Of a DNA stretch of 64,000 nt, positions 34,488-43,311 are shown one piece after another (position 1 is the first letter of the stretch; the number at the start of each line of letters is the position of its first letter). Below the pieces are notes generated by a model. The model was not told where the DNA came from and searched no databases. It saw only the letters and a program-made list of their open reading frames with translations. This DNA is from Levilactobacillus fuyuanensis (GTDB lineage: Bacteria > Bacillota > Bacilli > Lactobacillales > Lactobacillaceae). The translations under genes and the position numbers were made by a program. The DNA lies in assembly GCF_003946395.1 (NCBI RefSeq), contig NZ_RHNZ01000005.1, forward strand, positions 1 to 64,000, given 5' to 3'.

Positions 34488-34667
34488 CTACTTAAGAGGT
34501 TCAGTTTGCTTTTGGATTAATTGTTGGTAAGCACTCGTTAAGGTTTGGTGCGTTGCAACACCGTCAGGGTTTGACGTGGTAGAAGCAATGGCTTGGGTAG
34601 CGAAGACGCCTGAACCAAATACGGCAACAGCAGCGACGACAGCTAAAACTCGATTGAATACATGCAT
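34488..34667 (-). CDS. Small secreted peptide precursor, 59 residues
   Basis: A short gene with a clear signal peptide: MHVFNRVLAVVAAVAVFG starts it and a cleavage site lies near ATQAIA-S (residue 28). This leaves a mature peptide of about 31 residues rich in Thr, Ser and Gln and without Cys. AGAGGT precedes the ATG. It has its own promoter (TTGACT and TATACT, about 15 bases apart on minus) and a terminator. A perfect TGTTCACGTGAACA palindrome sits right after the -10 box and resembles the LacI-type sites of the uronate genes. No exporter with a double-glycine peptidase is nearby, so Sec export is expected. Function unknown; I do not recognise the family. Confidence 0.7.
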   Translation of the reverse strand: MHVFNRVLAVVAAVAVFGSGVFATQAIASTTSNPDGVATHQTLTSAYQQLIQKQTEPLK

Positions 34668-34700
34668 TATATAAGTACCTCTTTCTTTTTCTCTTCTCTT

Positions 34701-34740
34701 TTGTTCACGTGAACATAGTATAATTTTCTGAAAGCAGAGT
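34701..34740 (-). promoter_or_regulatory. Promoter and palindromic operator of the secreted peptide gene
   Basis: On minus, TTGACT (about 34736-34741) and TATACT (about 34715-34720) precede TTGTTCACGTGAACAT (34701-34716). The 14-base core TGTTCACGTGAACA is a perfect palindrome and fits the LacI-type consensus of this window at 15 of 16 positions if a symmetric site is assumed. Confidence 0.6.
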
Positions 34741-34911
34741 CAAGGGGTGAAACTCAATGTAATGGTTTTCATTGAAAACTTTTTTATTTTTTTGTCAAAT
34801 AGCTGGTATTTAGGGTCTCTGTAACCGATTTAATGGCATTTTACCCATGAAAATAATTTTGAAAGTGAGTATGATAGAACATAGAAAGTTTTATGAAAGT
34901 GAGATGTTCAA

Positions 34912-36318
34912 ATGACACAGGTACAAAATGACCCGGATAAAATTTCACGGCAGAACTTAATTGCCATTTTCGCGGTCGCCATGATGGCCTTCCTAGGAAT
35001 TTTAGTAGAGACCTCCATGAATGTTACTTTTCCAACATTAATGAAGACGATGCATGTTTCTTTAAGCACTGTTCAGTGGATTACGACGGGATATCTATTG
35101 ACGGTGGCATTGCTGATGATCACGTCAGCCTTCCTGAAGCAACGGTTTACGAACCGGAAACTCTTTGTGGCCGGAGCGTCACTTTTTATCCTGGGTGACT
35201 TGATCTGTGCGCTGGCACCGGTTTTTCCAGTGTTATTATTTGGGCGGCTGGTTCAGGCTGGTTGTGCTGGTATTGCCATTCCATTGATGTTTAATGTTGT
35301 CTTGGAAAGTGTGCCACGTTCTCGTCTTGGTTTTTACATGGGGATGGCTGGTCTGATTTTGATGATTGCCCCAGCTAGTGGGCCAACCTTTGGGGGAATC
35401 ATGGCGTCGTTAGGCAACTGGCGGTTGATCTTTTGGTCTACCTTACCAGTAGAAGCAATTATTTTACTTTTAGGTTTTGGTGTGATGAAGCAATTCTCAC
35501 CGGTTAAAAAGGTTTCGTTCGTCTGGGGGCAATTTGCTCTTTTGGCGGTATCATTTGTGAGCTTTACGATGGGACTAAACAGCTTGACAACGGCAGGGTG
35601 GCTAAGCTGGCAGTTCTTGGGTGGCTTAATTCTGGCAGCACTGACGCTGACTGGCTATATTCAGGTATCTAAGCACAGTGAAAATCAGTTACTGAAACTT
35701 GAGATCTTTCGAAATCCGGTTTTCACGTTTAGCTTTGTGGCTTACGTAATTCTGCAGTTCTGTAATATCGGAATCAACTTTGCCTTGCCAAATTATGCGC
35801 AAATCGTTGTTGGTGCAAGTTCACTATTCGGTGGGCTGATGTTGTTCCCGGGGAGCCTGGTAACGGCACTCCTACAGCCGTGGTTCGGTCATCTACTGGA
35901 CGAACATGGTGCACGATTGCCAATCCTGTTAGGAAGTAGTTTGTTCTTTGTCGCGGCGCTGTGTTTCACCGTGATTGGGCAACGGTTGACGGTCATTATT
36001 ATTGCCGCACTGTATGTGGTTTTCAGTATCGGTCGTTCGATGGCGTTTGGGAATACCATGACTAATGGGCTGAAGGAAGTTGACTTTAGTCAGCGGGCCG
36101 ATGCCAATGCCATCTATAATACGGGACAGCAGTTCGCGGGGTCGGTCGGGACGACAATCCTGGCTGCACTGATGTCCTCGGTCAAAATCCATGGGATGTC
36201 CTATGCCCAGGAGACCGCGATTGGGAGTCGGTTAGCGTTTGGACTAATTCTGACGTTAAGTGTCATCAACTTTGGTCTCTACTTTATTGTGTTCCATTAT
36301 CAAAAGACTGATAAATAG
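34912..36318 (+). CDS. MFS multidrug efflux transporter (DHA2/EmrB-like)
   Basis: A 468-residue transporter with 12-14 helices. The opening AFLGILVETSMNVTFPTL and the STVQWITTGYLLTVALLMI motif, then GRLVQAGCAGIAIPLMF, are those of the DHA2 drug:H+ antiporters such as LmrB/EmrB. The ribosome site is weak (GTGAG eight or so bases before the ATG). No regulator is adjacent. It ends at a hairpin terminator. The substrate is unknown. It is not similar enough to the MFS gene at 47591 to be a recent duplicate, although both belong to DHA2. Confidence 0.88.
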   Translation: MTQVQNDPDKISRQNLIAIFAVAMMAFLGILVETSMNVTFPTLMKTMHVSLSTVQWITTGYLLTVALLMITSAFLKQRFTNRKLFVAGASLFILGDLICALAPVFPVLLFGRLVQAGCAGIAIPLMFNVVLESVPRSRLGFYMGMAGLILMIAPASGPTFGGIMASLGNWRLIFWSTLPVEAIILLLGFGVMKQFSPVKKVSFVWGQFALLAVSFVSFTMGLNSLTTAGWLSWQFLGGLILAALTLTGYIQVSKHSENQLLKLEIFRNPVFTFSFVAYVILQFCNIGINFALPNYAQIVVGASSLFGGLMLFPGSLVTALLQPWFGHLLDEHGARLPILLGSSLFFVAALCFTVIGQRLTVIIIAALYVVFSIGRSMAFGNTMTNGLKEVDFSQRADANAIYNTGQQFAGSVGTTILAALMSSVKIHGMSYAQETAIGSRLAFGLILTLSVINFGLYFIVFHYQKTDK

Positions 36319-36319
36319 T

Positions 36320-36350
36320 GGGTTTCGTCGATGTCGGCGAAGCCTTTTTA
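36320..36350 (+). terminator. Terminator of the MFS gene
   Basis: GGTTTCG and CGAAGCC form a seven-base stem with TTTTTATTTT behind. It overlaps the end of the convergent antitoxin-like gene. Confidence 0.75.
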
Positions 36351-36563
36351 TTTTGGATGATTCAGTTGCGATATAATTGGCGCAAGCGTTCCGGCAGACC
36401 AGAGGTAGTTAAGCTCCAGCAACTGCTCGTAACGTTGCTTGCTGAGAACGATGACGCTCTGATGGGGATGAACAGTGATCTCCAGCGTATGATTGGTTTG
36501 AATGACCTGCGTGAAGAGGCGTTTAGGATTGGTGTGGAGTTGCGTAAATGGGTAAGTTTTCAT
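36348..36563 (-). CDS. Phd/YefM-like antitoxin-type protein, no visible toxin partner
   Basis: A 71-residue protein starting MKTYPFTQLHTNPKRLF and containing SVIVLSKQRYEQLLELNYL. The pattern of an N-terminal beta-rich DNA-binding part followed by a VILSxxxYExLLE helix is that of the Phd/YefM antitoxin family. GGAGG lies six bases before the ATG. No RelE, YoeB or Doc-like toxin gene is adjacent: the next minus-strand gene downstream is absent and the MFS gene ends there. Upstream, at 36637, is a LexA-type box near its promoter. It may be an orphan antitoxin or a stand-alone regulator. Family assignment is moderate. Confidence 0.55.
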   Translation of the reverse strand: MKTYPFTQLHTNPKRLFTQVIQTNHTLEITVHPHQSVIVLSKQRYEQLLELNYLWSAGTLAPIISQLNHPK

Positions 36564-36608
36564 TGAATTCCTCCAGGCTGAAAGTGGCATGACTTAAGCA
36601 GTAATCGT

Positions 36609-36650
36609 AGTATAGCAGGTCTGATGAAAAATAGATAGAACAAATGTTCG
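36609..36650 (-). promoter_or_regulatory. Promoter with LexA/DinR-like box
   Basis: On minus, CGAACATTTGTTCT (36637-36650) matches the Bacillus SOS box CGAACNNNNGTTCG at all but the last base of the arms. It lies upstream of a -10 box TATACT (36609-36614), covering or abutting the -35 region of the antitoxin-like gene. Confidence 0.55.
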
Positions 36651-36721
36651 TATTAAAATTTTGATGGCGTCTTCCTCCAGGTGTCCACTGACTCGGGGGC
36701 AATTTAAATAAATATTTCAAT

Positions 36722-36762
36722 AAAAAAGCCAGCACCCAACGGAAAGTTAAGTGCTGACAAGT
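36722..36762 (-). terminator. Terminator of the ybaK / membrane protein operon
   Basis: On minus, CAGCAC pairs with GTGCTG around a loop and is followed by TTTTTTAT. Confidence 0.75.
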
Positions 36763-36770
36763 GTAACCAG

Positions 36771-37574
36771 CTAATGTTCCTTGATTTGGAAGGCTAGTCG
36801 GATGACTAGGTTCGTCAACAGAGAAACCAAGAGTGCATATCCTAAAATTAAGGCCAATAGAATTACGGCCGCTGTGATCACACGCAGGTAGCCCGCAGCG
36901 ATATTGCCCATGGTTAGGAGCACAGTCAAAGCAACGATCACAATAATAAAGCCAATCAGTCCAATTCGCGAATTAGCAAAGTCGGCTGCACTGAGATCAA
37001 AGCCACCAATACTGACGTTAAGAGACAGTAAAATCATAATGCTCCAGCGAATCCAGGGATAATTATCGCCGCCCAGAGCTGCGGCAAAACCAGTCCAATT
37101 AAGATTGAACGGGTCAGCAACGAGTGCCAGCATGCCATTGAATAGGCTGGGAATCAAAAGAGCTGTTAGTGCTAACAGGACCAGAGCGCAACCAAATATT
37201 GGGGCTACCCCAATAAATAGGTTGCCAGTCGTCTGGTACCAATTGCGTTGATTCCAGGTGTGATTGACGTAGCCTAGGGTCAAGTCTGGCTTCCCATCTG
37301 CACCTATCCGAGCAGGGTGTGGCCGTTTAAGCAGACGGACCCGCGCGATACGATGACCGAAGAGAATGGCCATCAGCAGGTGACTGAGCTCGTGGAGAAA
37401 AATACCAATAAAGCCCAAATAGAGCTCACTGTTTAAGCCAAGGCCATTTGCCAAGTATTTTTTAGTATCACGATTCAGGTAGGTCAGCAGGGTTACAAAG
37501 ATAAAGGGAATAACCAAGAGGTCCAAACCCACGATACCGAGATTTTTAAAAATCAGGGTGAGGTTAGTATTCAT
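36771..37574 (-). CDS. M50-like membrane protein with HExxH motif
   Basis: A 267-residue protein with about six hydrophobic helices. GIFLHELSHLLMAILFGH (around residue 55-72) carries His-Glu-x-x-His inside a helix, as in site-2-protease-like M50 metallopeptidases, and GNLFIGVAPIFGCALV resembles the conserved second motif region. An NPDG/LDG motif with a third ligand is not clear, so activity is uncertain. It starts three bases after the ybaK stop, so the two genes are co-transcribed. The substrate is unknown. Confidence 0.65.
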   Translation of the reverse strand: MNTNLTLIFKNLGIVGLDLLVIPFIFVTLLTYLNRDTKKYLANGLGLNSELYLGFIGIFLHELSHLLMAILFGHRIARVRLLKRPHPARIGADGKPDLTLGYVNHTWNQRNWYQTTGNLFIGVAPIFGCALVLLALTALLIPSLFNGMLALVADPFNLNWTGFAAALGGDNYPWIRWSIMILLSLNVSIGGFDLSAADFANSRIGLIGFIIVIVALTVLLTMGNIAAGYLRVITAAVILLALILGYALLVSLLTNLVIRLAFQIKEH

Positions 37575-37577
37575 CGT

Positions 37578-38081
37578 CTACTCCAGTAGGTCGGTGAAGG
37601 TACCGTGGACCAAGTTAGCTAGATCCGTAGCATCTAATTCAACTGAGCGACCAATTTGCCCGGAAGAAACAAGAATTGTTCCCTGTTCCTTGGCAGTGTT
37701 GTCAAAATAAATGGGAAAGTGATTCTTCTCCCAGATACCAACGGGGGTGTTGGCGCCATGTTCATAGCCCGTGGTCTTCACTAAGTTCTTGAGTGGGACC
37801 ATATCAACTTTTTTATTCCCAGAGGCTTTTGCCAATTTTTTCTCGTTCAGGTGTTCGTCGATGGGCAGAACCCCAACGACTGGACCGGTCGTCGGGCCGC
37901 TCAACACCAACGTTTTATAGATGTGATGTTCGTCAACATCTGCGTGATCAACGTCCATTTGGGCAACGTCACCCTGAACGTGAGTTGCAAATTCAAACTG
38001 TTTATAGGCAACCTTGTTCTTATCTAAAATCTGTTCAACCAAGGTTTTGTGAAGCCGTTTGCCTTTCTTTTTCTTAGCCAT
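37578..38081 (-). CDS. ybaK: YbaK/EbsC-family Cys-tRNA(Pro) deacylase
   Basis: A 167-residue editing domain. The conserved IYKTLVLSGP-type strand, GVLPIDEHLNEKKLAKA with the catalytic Lys region and TTGYEHGANTPVG are typical of YbaK, which hydrolyses Cys-tRNA(Pro) made by prolyl-tRNA synthetase. The N-terminal MAKKKKGKRLHKT is basic. AAAGGTGAG precedes the start. It is first in a two-gene operon with the M50-like membrane protein and divergent from a GntR gene. Confidence 0.92.
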   Translation of the reverse strand: MAKKKKGKRLHKTLVEQILDKNKVAYKQFEFATHVQGDVAQMDVDHADVDEHHIYKTLVLSGPTTGPVVGVLPIDEHLNEKKLAKASGNKKVDMVPLKNLVKTTGYEHGANTPVGIWEKNHFPIYFDNTAKEQGTILVSSGQIGRSVELDATDLANLVHGTFTDLLE

Positions 38082-38233
38082 TTAACTCACCTTTCACCAT
38101 CAAAATTAATAATTGGACCGCACTTTAAAAACAAATGGAACGGTTGTTTCCTGATAAAAAGCAGACACCGCCGCCAAAACCTGTTATACTCTATCACAGT
38201 AGAAGTCAAGTTGAAGAGTTATGAGGAGATATC

Positions 38234-38959
38234 ATGGCAGATTTAGTTTATCGACAGGTAATGCGGGATTTAAAACAACGCATCCATCAAAATGAATTTC
38301 CCAATAAGCGGCTGCCTGATGAACGGAGCTTGAGCGAAGCGTACGGGGTAAGTCGTAGCTCAGTTAAGCGGGCCCTCAGTGTGCTCGCCAACCAGGGGAT
38401 TATTTTTAAAAAGCGTGGTTCAGGAACCTTCATTAACCCATTATATATGAAAAACCAATCAATTTTTCAATATGAGGGCTCAAATTTAGGAATTACTGAC
38501 AGTATGAAGTCAGCAGGGACGACACCGGGTATTCGTTTGCTCAAATTCGATGTTATTCCAGCTAGCAAGGAAATCCAACAGGATCTTTTCTTGGCTGAGG
38601 GCGACTTTGTTTACGAGATTAAGCGGCTACGATTGTTTGAGGACAAACCCTTTATGATCGAAACGGGTTATATCCCCATCAAAATTGCACCAAACTTATC
38701 TCAGAAGACCGTTGCCGATTCCATTTTTAATTATTTGGAATCACAGGGTAAAGTCGTGACCAAGTCCTTCATGTCCATTCGTACCCAGCCTTCGACAGCA
38801 GACGATCAGAAGCTCTTACATCTGAAACCTGTTGAGCCCGTTGGTATTATGGAAGGGGTCTTCTTCCTGGATGATGGGACACCGTTTGAAGTTTCTAACA
38901 TGCGATTACACTATCAGTATTTGAACTATAACACCTTTGTTTCATTAGATGAAGAATAA
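38234..38959 (+). CDS. GntR regulator, HutC/UTRA type
   Basis: A 241-residue regulator. The N-terminal winged helix reads RLPDERSLSEAYGVSRSSVK (residues about 27-46), and the C-terminal UTRA domain (about 90-235) contains VYEIKRLRLFEDKPFMIETGYIP. This type senses sugar phosphates or amino sugars. AGGAGA precedes the ATG. The gene is monocistronic and sits 360 bases upstream of xpkA, so it could regulate the phosphoketolase or act elsewhere. I see no repeated operator to decide. Confidence 0.88.
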   Translation: MADLVYRQVMRDLKQRIHQNEFPNKRLPDERSLSEAYGVSRSSVKRALSVLANQGIIFKKRGSGTFINPLYMKNQSIFQYEGSNLGITDSMKSAGTTPGIRLLKFDVIPASKEIQQDLFLAEGDFVYEIKRLRLFEDKPFMIETGYIPIKIAPNLSQKTVADSIFNYLESQGKVVTKSFMSIRTQPSTADDQKLLHLKPVEPVGIMEGVFFLDDGTPFEVSNMRLHYQYLNYNTFVSLDEE

Positions 38960-38967
38960 AGAATTTT

Positions 38968-39000
38968 AGATGACGCTCATCGTGGGCGTCATCTTTTTTT
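38968..39000 (+). terminator. Terminator of the UTRA-GntR gene
   Basis: AGATGACGC and GCGTCATCT form a nine-base stem followed by TTTTTTT. Confidence 0.9.
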
Positions 39001-39101
39001 GAACGCATAATCTGAAAAGCCGAACAATGCCATTGTATTTACTTATGTTGTCATAATTTATACCACTGATATTCACAAATCAAGGATTGACATTCGGATA
39101 T

Positions 39102-39216
39102 TTAAAGCGCTTTAACTATTGTTATATCAATGTTTGATAATGAGGTCCTATTTTTATAATAATTGATACGGTCCAATTTATAAAAAGGTTGACTTTTATA
39201 TTAAAAACGTTATGAT
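39102..39216 (+). promoter_or_regulatory. xpkA promoter region with cre-like palindrome
   Basis: TTGACT (39189-39194) and TATGAT (39211-39216) are 16 bases apart. TTAAAGCGCTTTAA (39102-39115), a perfect palindrome, matches cre at 12 of 14 positions about 75 bases upstream of the -35 box. A further TTGACA lies at 39088. The gap holds no gene. Confidence 0.65.
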
Positions 39217-39320
39217 AGAACTGTAAAAATCATCCCGGTATTCATTACGAGATAAATTTTACAACATTTTCTATCAACTAGATTGTGCAGTTACGAATTC
39301 AAAGAAGGAGTGTTAATTAC

Positions 39321-41705
39321 ATGGCAAATGCAGACTTCGACTCCAAGGCATACTTGGAAGGCGTTGACAAGTACTGGCGTGCAGCAAATTACCTGTCAGT
39401 TGGTCAGTTATTCTTGCGTGACAACCCATTATTGAAGCGTGACTTAACCTCTGACGATGTTAAGATTAAGCCTATTGGTCACTGGGGAACTATCGTTTCT
39501 CAAAACTTCATTTATGCCCACTTAAACCGGGCTATCCTGAAGTATGACTTGAACATGTTCTATATTGAAGGTTCAGGTCACGGTGGCCAAGTTATGGTTT
39601 CTAACTCATATCTTGATGGTAGCTACAGTGAAATTTATCCTAACATCTCCCAAGATGAAGAAGGCTTGAAGCGCTTATTCAAGCAATTCTCCTTCCCAGG
39701 TGGCGTTGCATCCCATGCCGCACCTGAAACCCCAGGTTCTATCCACGAAGGTGGGGAACTTGGTTACAGCCTTTCACACGGTACTGGTGCTATCTTAGAT
39801 AATCCAGACGTTATTGCCGCTGTTGAAATTGGTGATGGGGAATCTGAAACTGGCCCACTGGCTGCTTCATGGTTCTCTGACAAATTTATTAACCCAATCA
39901 AAGATGGTGCTGTTTTACCAATCATCAACATGAACGGGTTCAAGATTTCTAACCCAACTATCCTGTCACGGATGTCCGACGAAGACTTAACGAAGTACTT
40001 CGAAGGTATGGGCTGGGATCCTCACTTTGTTGAAATTGAAGTCGGTGACACTGACTTCATGCGTGTTCACGAAGACATGGCTAAGACGATGGACGAAGTC
40101 ATTGGTAAGATCAAGGCTATTCAAAAGAATGCCCGTGAAAACAATGATGAAACGTTGCCTAAGTGGCCAATGATCATCTTCCGTTCACCTAAGGGCTGGA
40201 CTGGTCCAAAGGCTGACTTGGATGGTAACCCTATTGAAGGCTCATTCCGTGCTCACCAAGTGCCAATTCCTGTTGCCGCTGGCGACATGGAACACGCCGA
40301 CATGTTGGTCGACTGGTTGAAGTCTTACAAGCCAGAAGAATTATTCAACGAAGATGGTTCTGTTAAGCAAGAAGTCCGTGACATGGCACCTAAGGGTGAA
40401 CAACGGATGGCTATGAACCCTATCACTAATGGTGGGATCAAGCCACAACCATTGAAGTTGCCTGACTACAAGAAGTACGCCGTTGATACGACTGAACACG
40501 GCAAGACGATTGCTCAAGATATGTTAGTATGGTCCGATTACTTGGCTGATGTCATGAAGTTGAACCCAGAAACATTCCGTGGCTTTGGTCCTGACGAAAC
40601 GAAGTCTAACCGTCTGTACGCTGCCTTGGATTATGGTAAGCGTCAATGGATGGAAGGTATCAAAGAACCTAACGATGAAAACATGGCTCACGAAGGCCGG
40701 ATCATCGATTCTCAACTTTCAGAACATCAAGCTGAAGGTTGGTTGGAAGGTTACGTTCTGACTGGTCGTCATGGTTACTTTGCAACTTACGAATCATTTG
40801 GTCGGGTCGTGGATTCTATGTTGACCCAACACTTCAAGTGGTTGCGTAAGGCTGCGGAACAAGAATGGCGTCATGATTACCCATCCTTGAACTTCGTTGA
40901 CACGTCAACTGTCTTCCAGCAAGACCATAACGGTTACACCCACCAAGATCCTGGGATGTTGACCCACTTGGCTGAAAAGAAGCCAGCGTTCATCCGTGAA
41001 TACTTGCCAGCCGATGCTAACACCTTGTTAGCCGTTGGTGACGTTGCATTCCGGAGTCGCGAAAAGATCAACTTGATCGTTACGTCTAAGCACCCACGTC
41101 CACAATGGTTCTCCATTGATGAAGCCACTAACCTGGTCCACAATGGTTTGGGCTACGTTGACTGGGCATCTACTGACCAAGGTCAAGAACCTGACGTTGT
41201 CTTCGCTGCCGCTGGTACTGAACCAACTTGGGAATCATTAGCCGCAATTTCATTATTGCACGACGAATTCCCAGACATGAAGATTCGCTTCATCAACGTG
41301 GTTGACCTGTTGAAGTTGCGTTCTCCTAAGTTGGACCCTCGTGGTATCTCCGATGACGAATTTGACCGTCTCTTCACGACGGACAAGCCTGTTATCTTTG
41401 CCTTCCATGGCTTTGAAGGCTTAGTTAAGGACTTATTCTTCGACCGTCATAACCACAACTTACACGTTCATGGTTACCGTGAAAACGGTGATATCACCAC
41501 GCCATTTGACATGCGTGTCCTGAACCACTTGGACCGTTACCACTTGGCTAAGGAAGCCGTTGATGACATCGATGCATACGCTGTTAAGGGCGCATACTTC
41601 GCACAACGGATGGACGACATGGTTGCTAAGCACAATGCTTACATCCGTGAAGTTGGGACTGACTTGCCAGAAGTTAACGCTTGGCAATGGAAGCCATTGA
41701 AGTAG
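39321..41705 (+). CDS. xpkA: Xylulose-5-phosphate/fructose-6-phosphate phosphoketolase
   Basis: A 794-residue thiamine-diphosphate enzyme that splits xylulose 5-phosphate with phosphate into glyceraldehyde 3-phosphate and acetyl phosphate. [43 protein letters not shown], the ThDP motif [13 protein letters not shown] and the C-terminal [16 protein letters not shown] are all present, and the length is the usual 790-800. The start at 39321 follows AAGGAGTG. It is monocistronic with strong codon bias, as expected for the central enzyme of heterofermentation. It receives pentose phosphate made by Gnd and supplies acetyl phosphate to AckA. Confidence 0.97.
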   Translation: MANADFDSKAYLEGVDKYWRAANYLSVGQLFLRDNPLLKRDLTSDDVKIKPIGHWGTIVSQNFIYAHLNRAILKYDLNMFYIEGSGHGGQVMVSNSYLDGSYSEIYPNISQDEEGLKRLFKQFSFPGGVASHAAPETPGSIHEGGELGYSLSHGTGAILDNPDVIAAVEIGDGESETGPLAASWFSDKFINPIKDGAVLPIINMNGFKISNPTILSRMSDEDLTKYFEGMGWDPHFVEIEVGDTDFMRVHEDMAKTMDEVIGKIKAIQKNARENNDETLPKWPMIIFRSPKGWTGPKADLDGNPIEGSFRAHQVPIPVAAGDMEHADMLVDWLKSYKPEELFNEDGSVKQEVRDMAPKGEQRMAMNPITNGGIKPQPLKLPDYKKYAVDTTEHGKTIAQDMLVWSDYLADVMKLNPETFRGFGPDETKSNRLYAALDYGKRQWMEGIKEPNDENMAHEGRIIDSQLSEHQAEGWLEGYVLTGRHGYFATYESFGRVVDSMLTQHFKWLRKAAEQEWRHDYPSLNFVDTSTVFQQDHNGYTHQDPGMLTHLAEKKPAFIREYLPADANTLLAVGDVAFRSREKINLIVTSKHPRPQWFSIDEATNLVHNGLGYVDWASTDQGQEPDVVFAAAGTEPTWESLAAISLLHDEFPDMKIRFINVVDLLKLRSPKLDPRGISDDEFDRLFTTDKPVIFAFHGFEGLVKDLFFDRHNHNLHVHGYRENGDITTPFDMRVLNHLDRYHLAKEAVDDIDAYAVKGAYFAQRMDDMVAKHNAYIREVGTDLPEVNAWQWKPLK

Positions 41706-41746
41706 TCCTAGATTACTTTAATCGGTGATTAATCCGAATTAAAATG

Positions 41747-41790
41747 GAGCGCCAATCTGACTCATTAGAGTTGGATTGGCGTTCTTTTTG
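41747..41790 (+). terminator. Terminator of xpkA
   Basis: GAGCGCCAATC and GATTGGCGTTC pair (one wobble), extended by ACTC / GAGT inside, and TTTTTG follows. Confidence 0.85.
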
Positions 41791-41796
41791 TGACGA

Positions 41797-41830
41797 AAAG
41801 GGACCGTTTCTGATGGGGAATGGTCCCTTT
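41797..41830 (-). terminator. Probable terminator of the liv operon
   Basis: AAAGGGACC and GGTCCCTTT pair perfectly; on minus the stem runs into TTTTCGTC. It lies about 150 bases past the last gene of the operon. Between them I see no gene. Confidence 0.65.
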
Positions 41831-41980
41831 AGTTAGTGGGAAACTGTTATTAAAATAGTTGTTGCGGCCAGTGACTACTTACGGGGTAGGTACGATACTT
41901 CTGACGATTTTCGGAAAACTAAGGTAATCGGTAGACGTTTCCTGTAGTATGGGTCAAAAGAAAGTGGAAGCGTGAAACTG

Positions 41981-42604
41981 CTAAATAACGTTGAAGCCGG
42001 CAGTTGCTAACACCTGATTCACGGTCGTTGCTTGGTCACTGTCAATGTGGAGCTCAATGACACGCTCCTGATGTTCGCGAACCACCATTAACGTTTGAAT
42101 ACTGAGATCGTGTTCGGCTAGGACTTGGCCGATACGGAAGATGACCCCCGTGTGGTCGTGGTCGACCTTAACCCGACAAACAACGCCGGGTTCACCGTAA
42201 CCTGAAATGTTGAGAAAGGCGTCGAGAATGTCGTTATTGGTGATGATGCCCACCACTTGTTCAGCTTGTATTACCGGTAACACGCCAATTTTGTGTTGGC
42301 GCATTTGATAGATGGTATCCTCCAGCTGGGCGGTGGCGGGGATGGTCTGAACGTGGCGTTCCATGATACTTGCGACGGTCGTTTTAGCCAGTAAATAATT
42401 GGTTTCGTAAACCGACAAGCTGGTGGCTTGCGACGGTAGCGCGCGGGCGATAATACCTTGGGTCACGATACCGACTAAGGTGCTGCCATCGAGGACGGGA
42501 AGCCGGTGAATATCATTTGTTTTCATCAATTCGACTGCAACACTAACCGTGGTTTGCGGCGTAATGACGACTAATTTGGTGCTCATGTAATCTGCTACAC
42601 TCAT
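41981..42604 (-). CDS. CBS-pair and ACT domain protein (AcuB-like)
   Basis: A 207-residue protein with two CBS motifs (about residues 1-60 and 72-130; DYMSTKLVVITPQTTV, then SIMERHVQTIPATAQL) and a C-terminal ACT domain (about 138-207) starting VVCRVKVDHDHTGVIFRIG. CBS pairs bind adenosyl ligands and ACT domains bind amino acids, so it may sense branched-chain amino acids and energy state. It starts two bases after the livF stop, last in the operon. In lactobacilli and related Firmicutes such proteins often lie beside liv genes; the molecular role is unknown. Confidence 0.85.
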   Translation of the reverse strand: MSVADYMSTKLVVITPQTTVSVAVELMKTNDIHRLPVLDGSTLVGIVTQGIIARALPSQATSLSVYETNYLLAKTTVASIMERHVQTIPATAQLEDTIYQMRQHKIGVLPVIQAEQVVGIITNNDILDAFLNISGYGEPGVVCRVKVDHDHTGVIFRIGQVLAEHDLSIQTLMVVREHQERVIELHIDSDQATTVNQVLATAGFNVI

Positions 42605-42606
42605 AG

Positions 42607-43311
42607 TTAACCTCCTAAGTAGGCCTTTTGTACGGCCGTATTGGCCAACAATTCCTGACCGGTGCCACTGAGTTTGATTTCGCCGGACGCGAGGACGTAA
42701 CCGCGATTAGCGATAGAAAGGGCTTTGTTAGCATTTTGCTCGATCAATAGAACCGTGGTTCCAGCAGCGTTGATGGCTCGGATAATGTCGAAAATTTCGT
42801 TAATGAAGATGGGGGCTAAGCCCATCGAGGGTTCATCGAGCAACATCAGTTTCGGTGCGGCCATTAGGGCACGGCCCATGGCCAACATCTGTTGTTCTCC
42901 CCCGGATAGCGTGGCTGCGTCCTGGTGGCGCCGTTGCTTGAGAACGGGAAAGTAGTTGTAGACGTCTTCGTAGGCTTGCGCGATGTTGCGCCGGTCTTTG
43001 CGGAGAAAGGCCCCCATCTGTAGATTTTCCTGTACGGAGAGTCCAGGGAAGATATGGCGACCCTCGGGAACCTGGGAAATGCCGGCTTGAACGATCTTAG
43101 GCGCTGAAACCTTTTGAATCTGACGATCTAAGTAAGTGACTTGACCACTGACAGGTCGCATGATGCCGGAAATGGTATGGAGAATCGTGGATTTGCCAGC
43201 ACCATTTGCACCAATCAAGGTCACGATTTCGCCGGTGTGAATTTCGAAGCTCACCTTTTTGATAGCCTGAATGGCGCCGTAGTTAACAACAAGATCTTTG
43301 ACTGACAACAT
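42607..43311 (-). CDS. livF: Branched-chain amino acid ABC transporter ATPase LivF
   Basis: A 234-residue ATPase with Walker A GANGAGKST, signature LSGGEQQMLAMGRAL and Walker B KLMLLDEPSMGLAP; the SMGLAP form is typical of LivF. The start codon overlaps the livG stop by one base. It pairs with LivG to drive import through LivH and LivM. Confidence 0.95.
   Translation of the reverse strand: MLSVKDLVVNYGAIQAIKKVSFEIHTGEIVTLIGANGAGKSTILHTISGIMRPVSGQVTYLDRQIQKVSAPKIVQAGISQVPEGRHIFPGLSVQENLQMGAFLRKDRRNIAQAYEDVYNYFPVLKQRRHQDAATLSGGEQQMLAMGRALMAAPKLMLLDEPSMGLAPIFINEIFDIIRAINAAGTTVLLIEQNANKALSIANRGYVLASGEIKLSGTGQELLANTAVQKAYLGG

Noticed and set aside
36318-36566. An 82-codon plus-strand frame after the MFS gene
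   Set aside because: It begins at the MFS terminator and overlaps the better supported minus-strand antitoxin-like gene with its GGAGG site.
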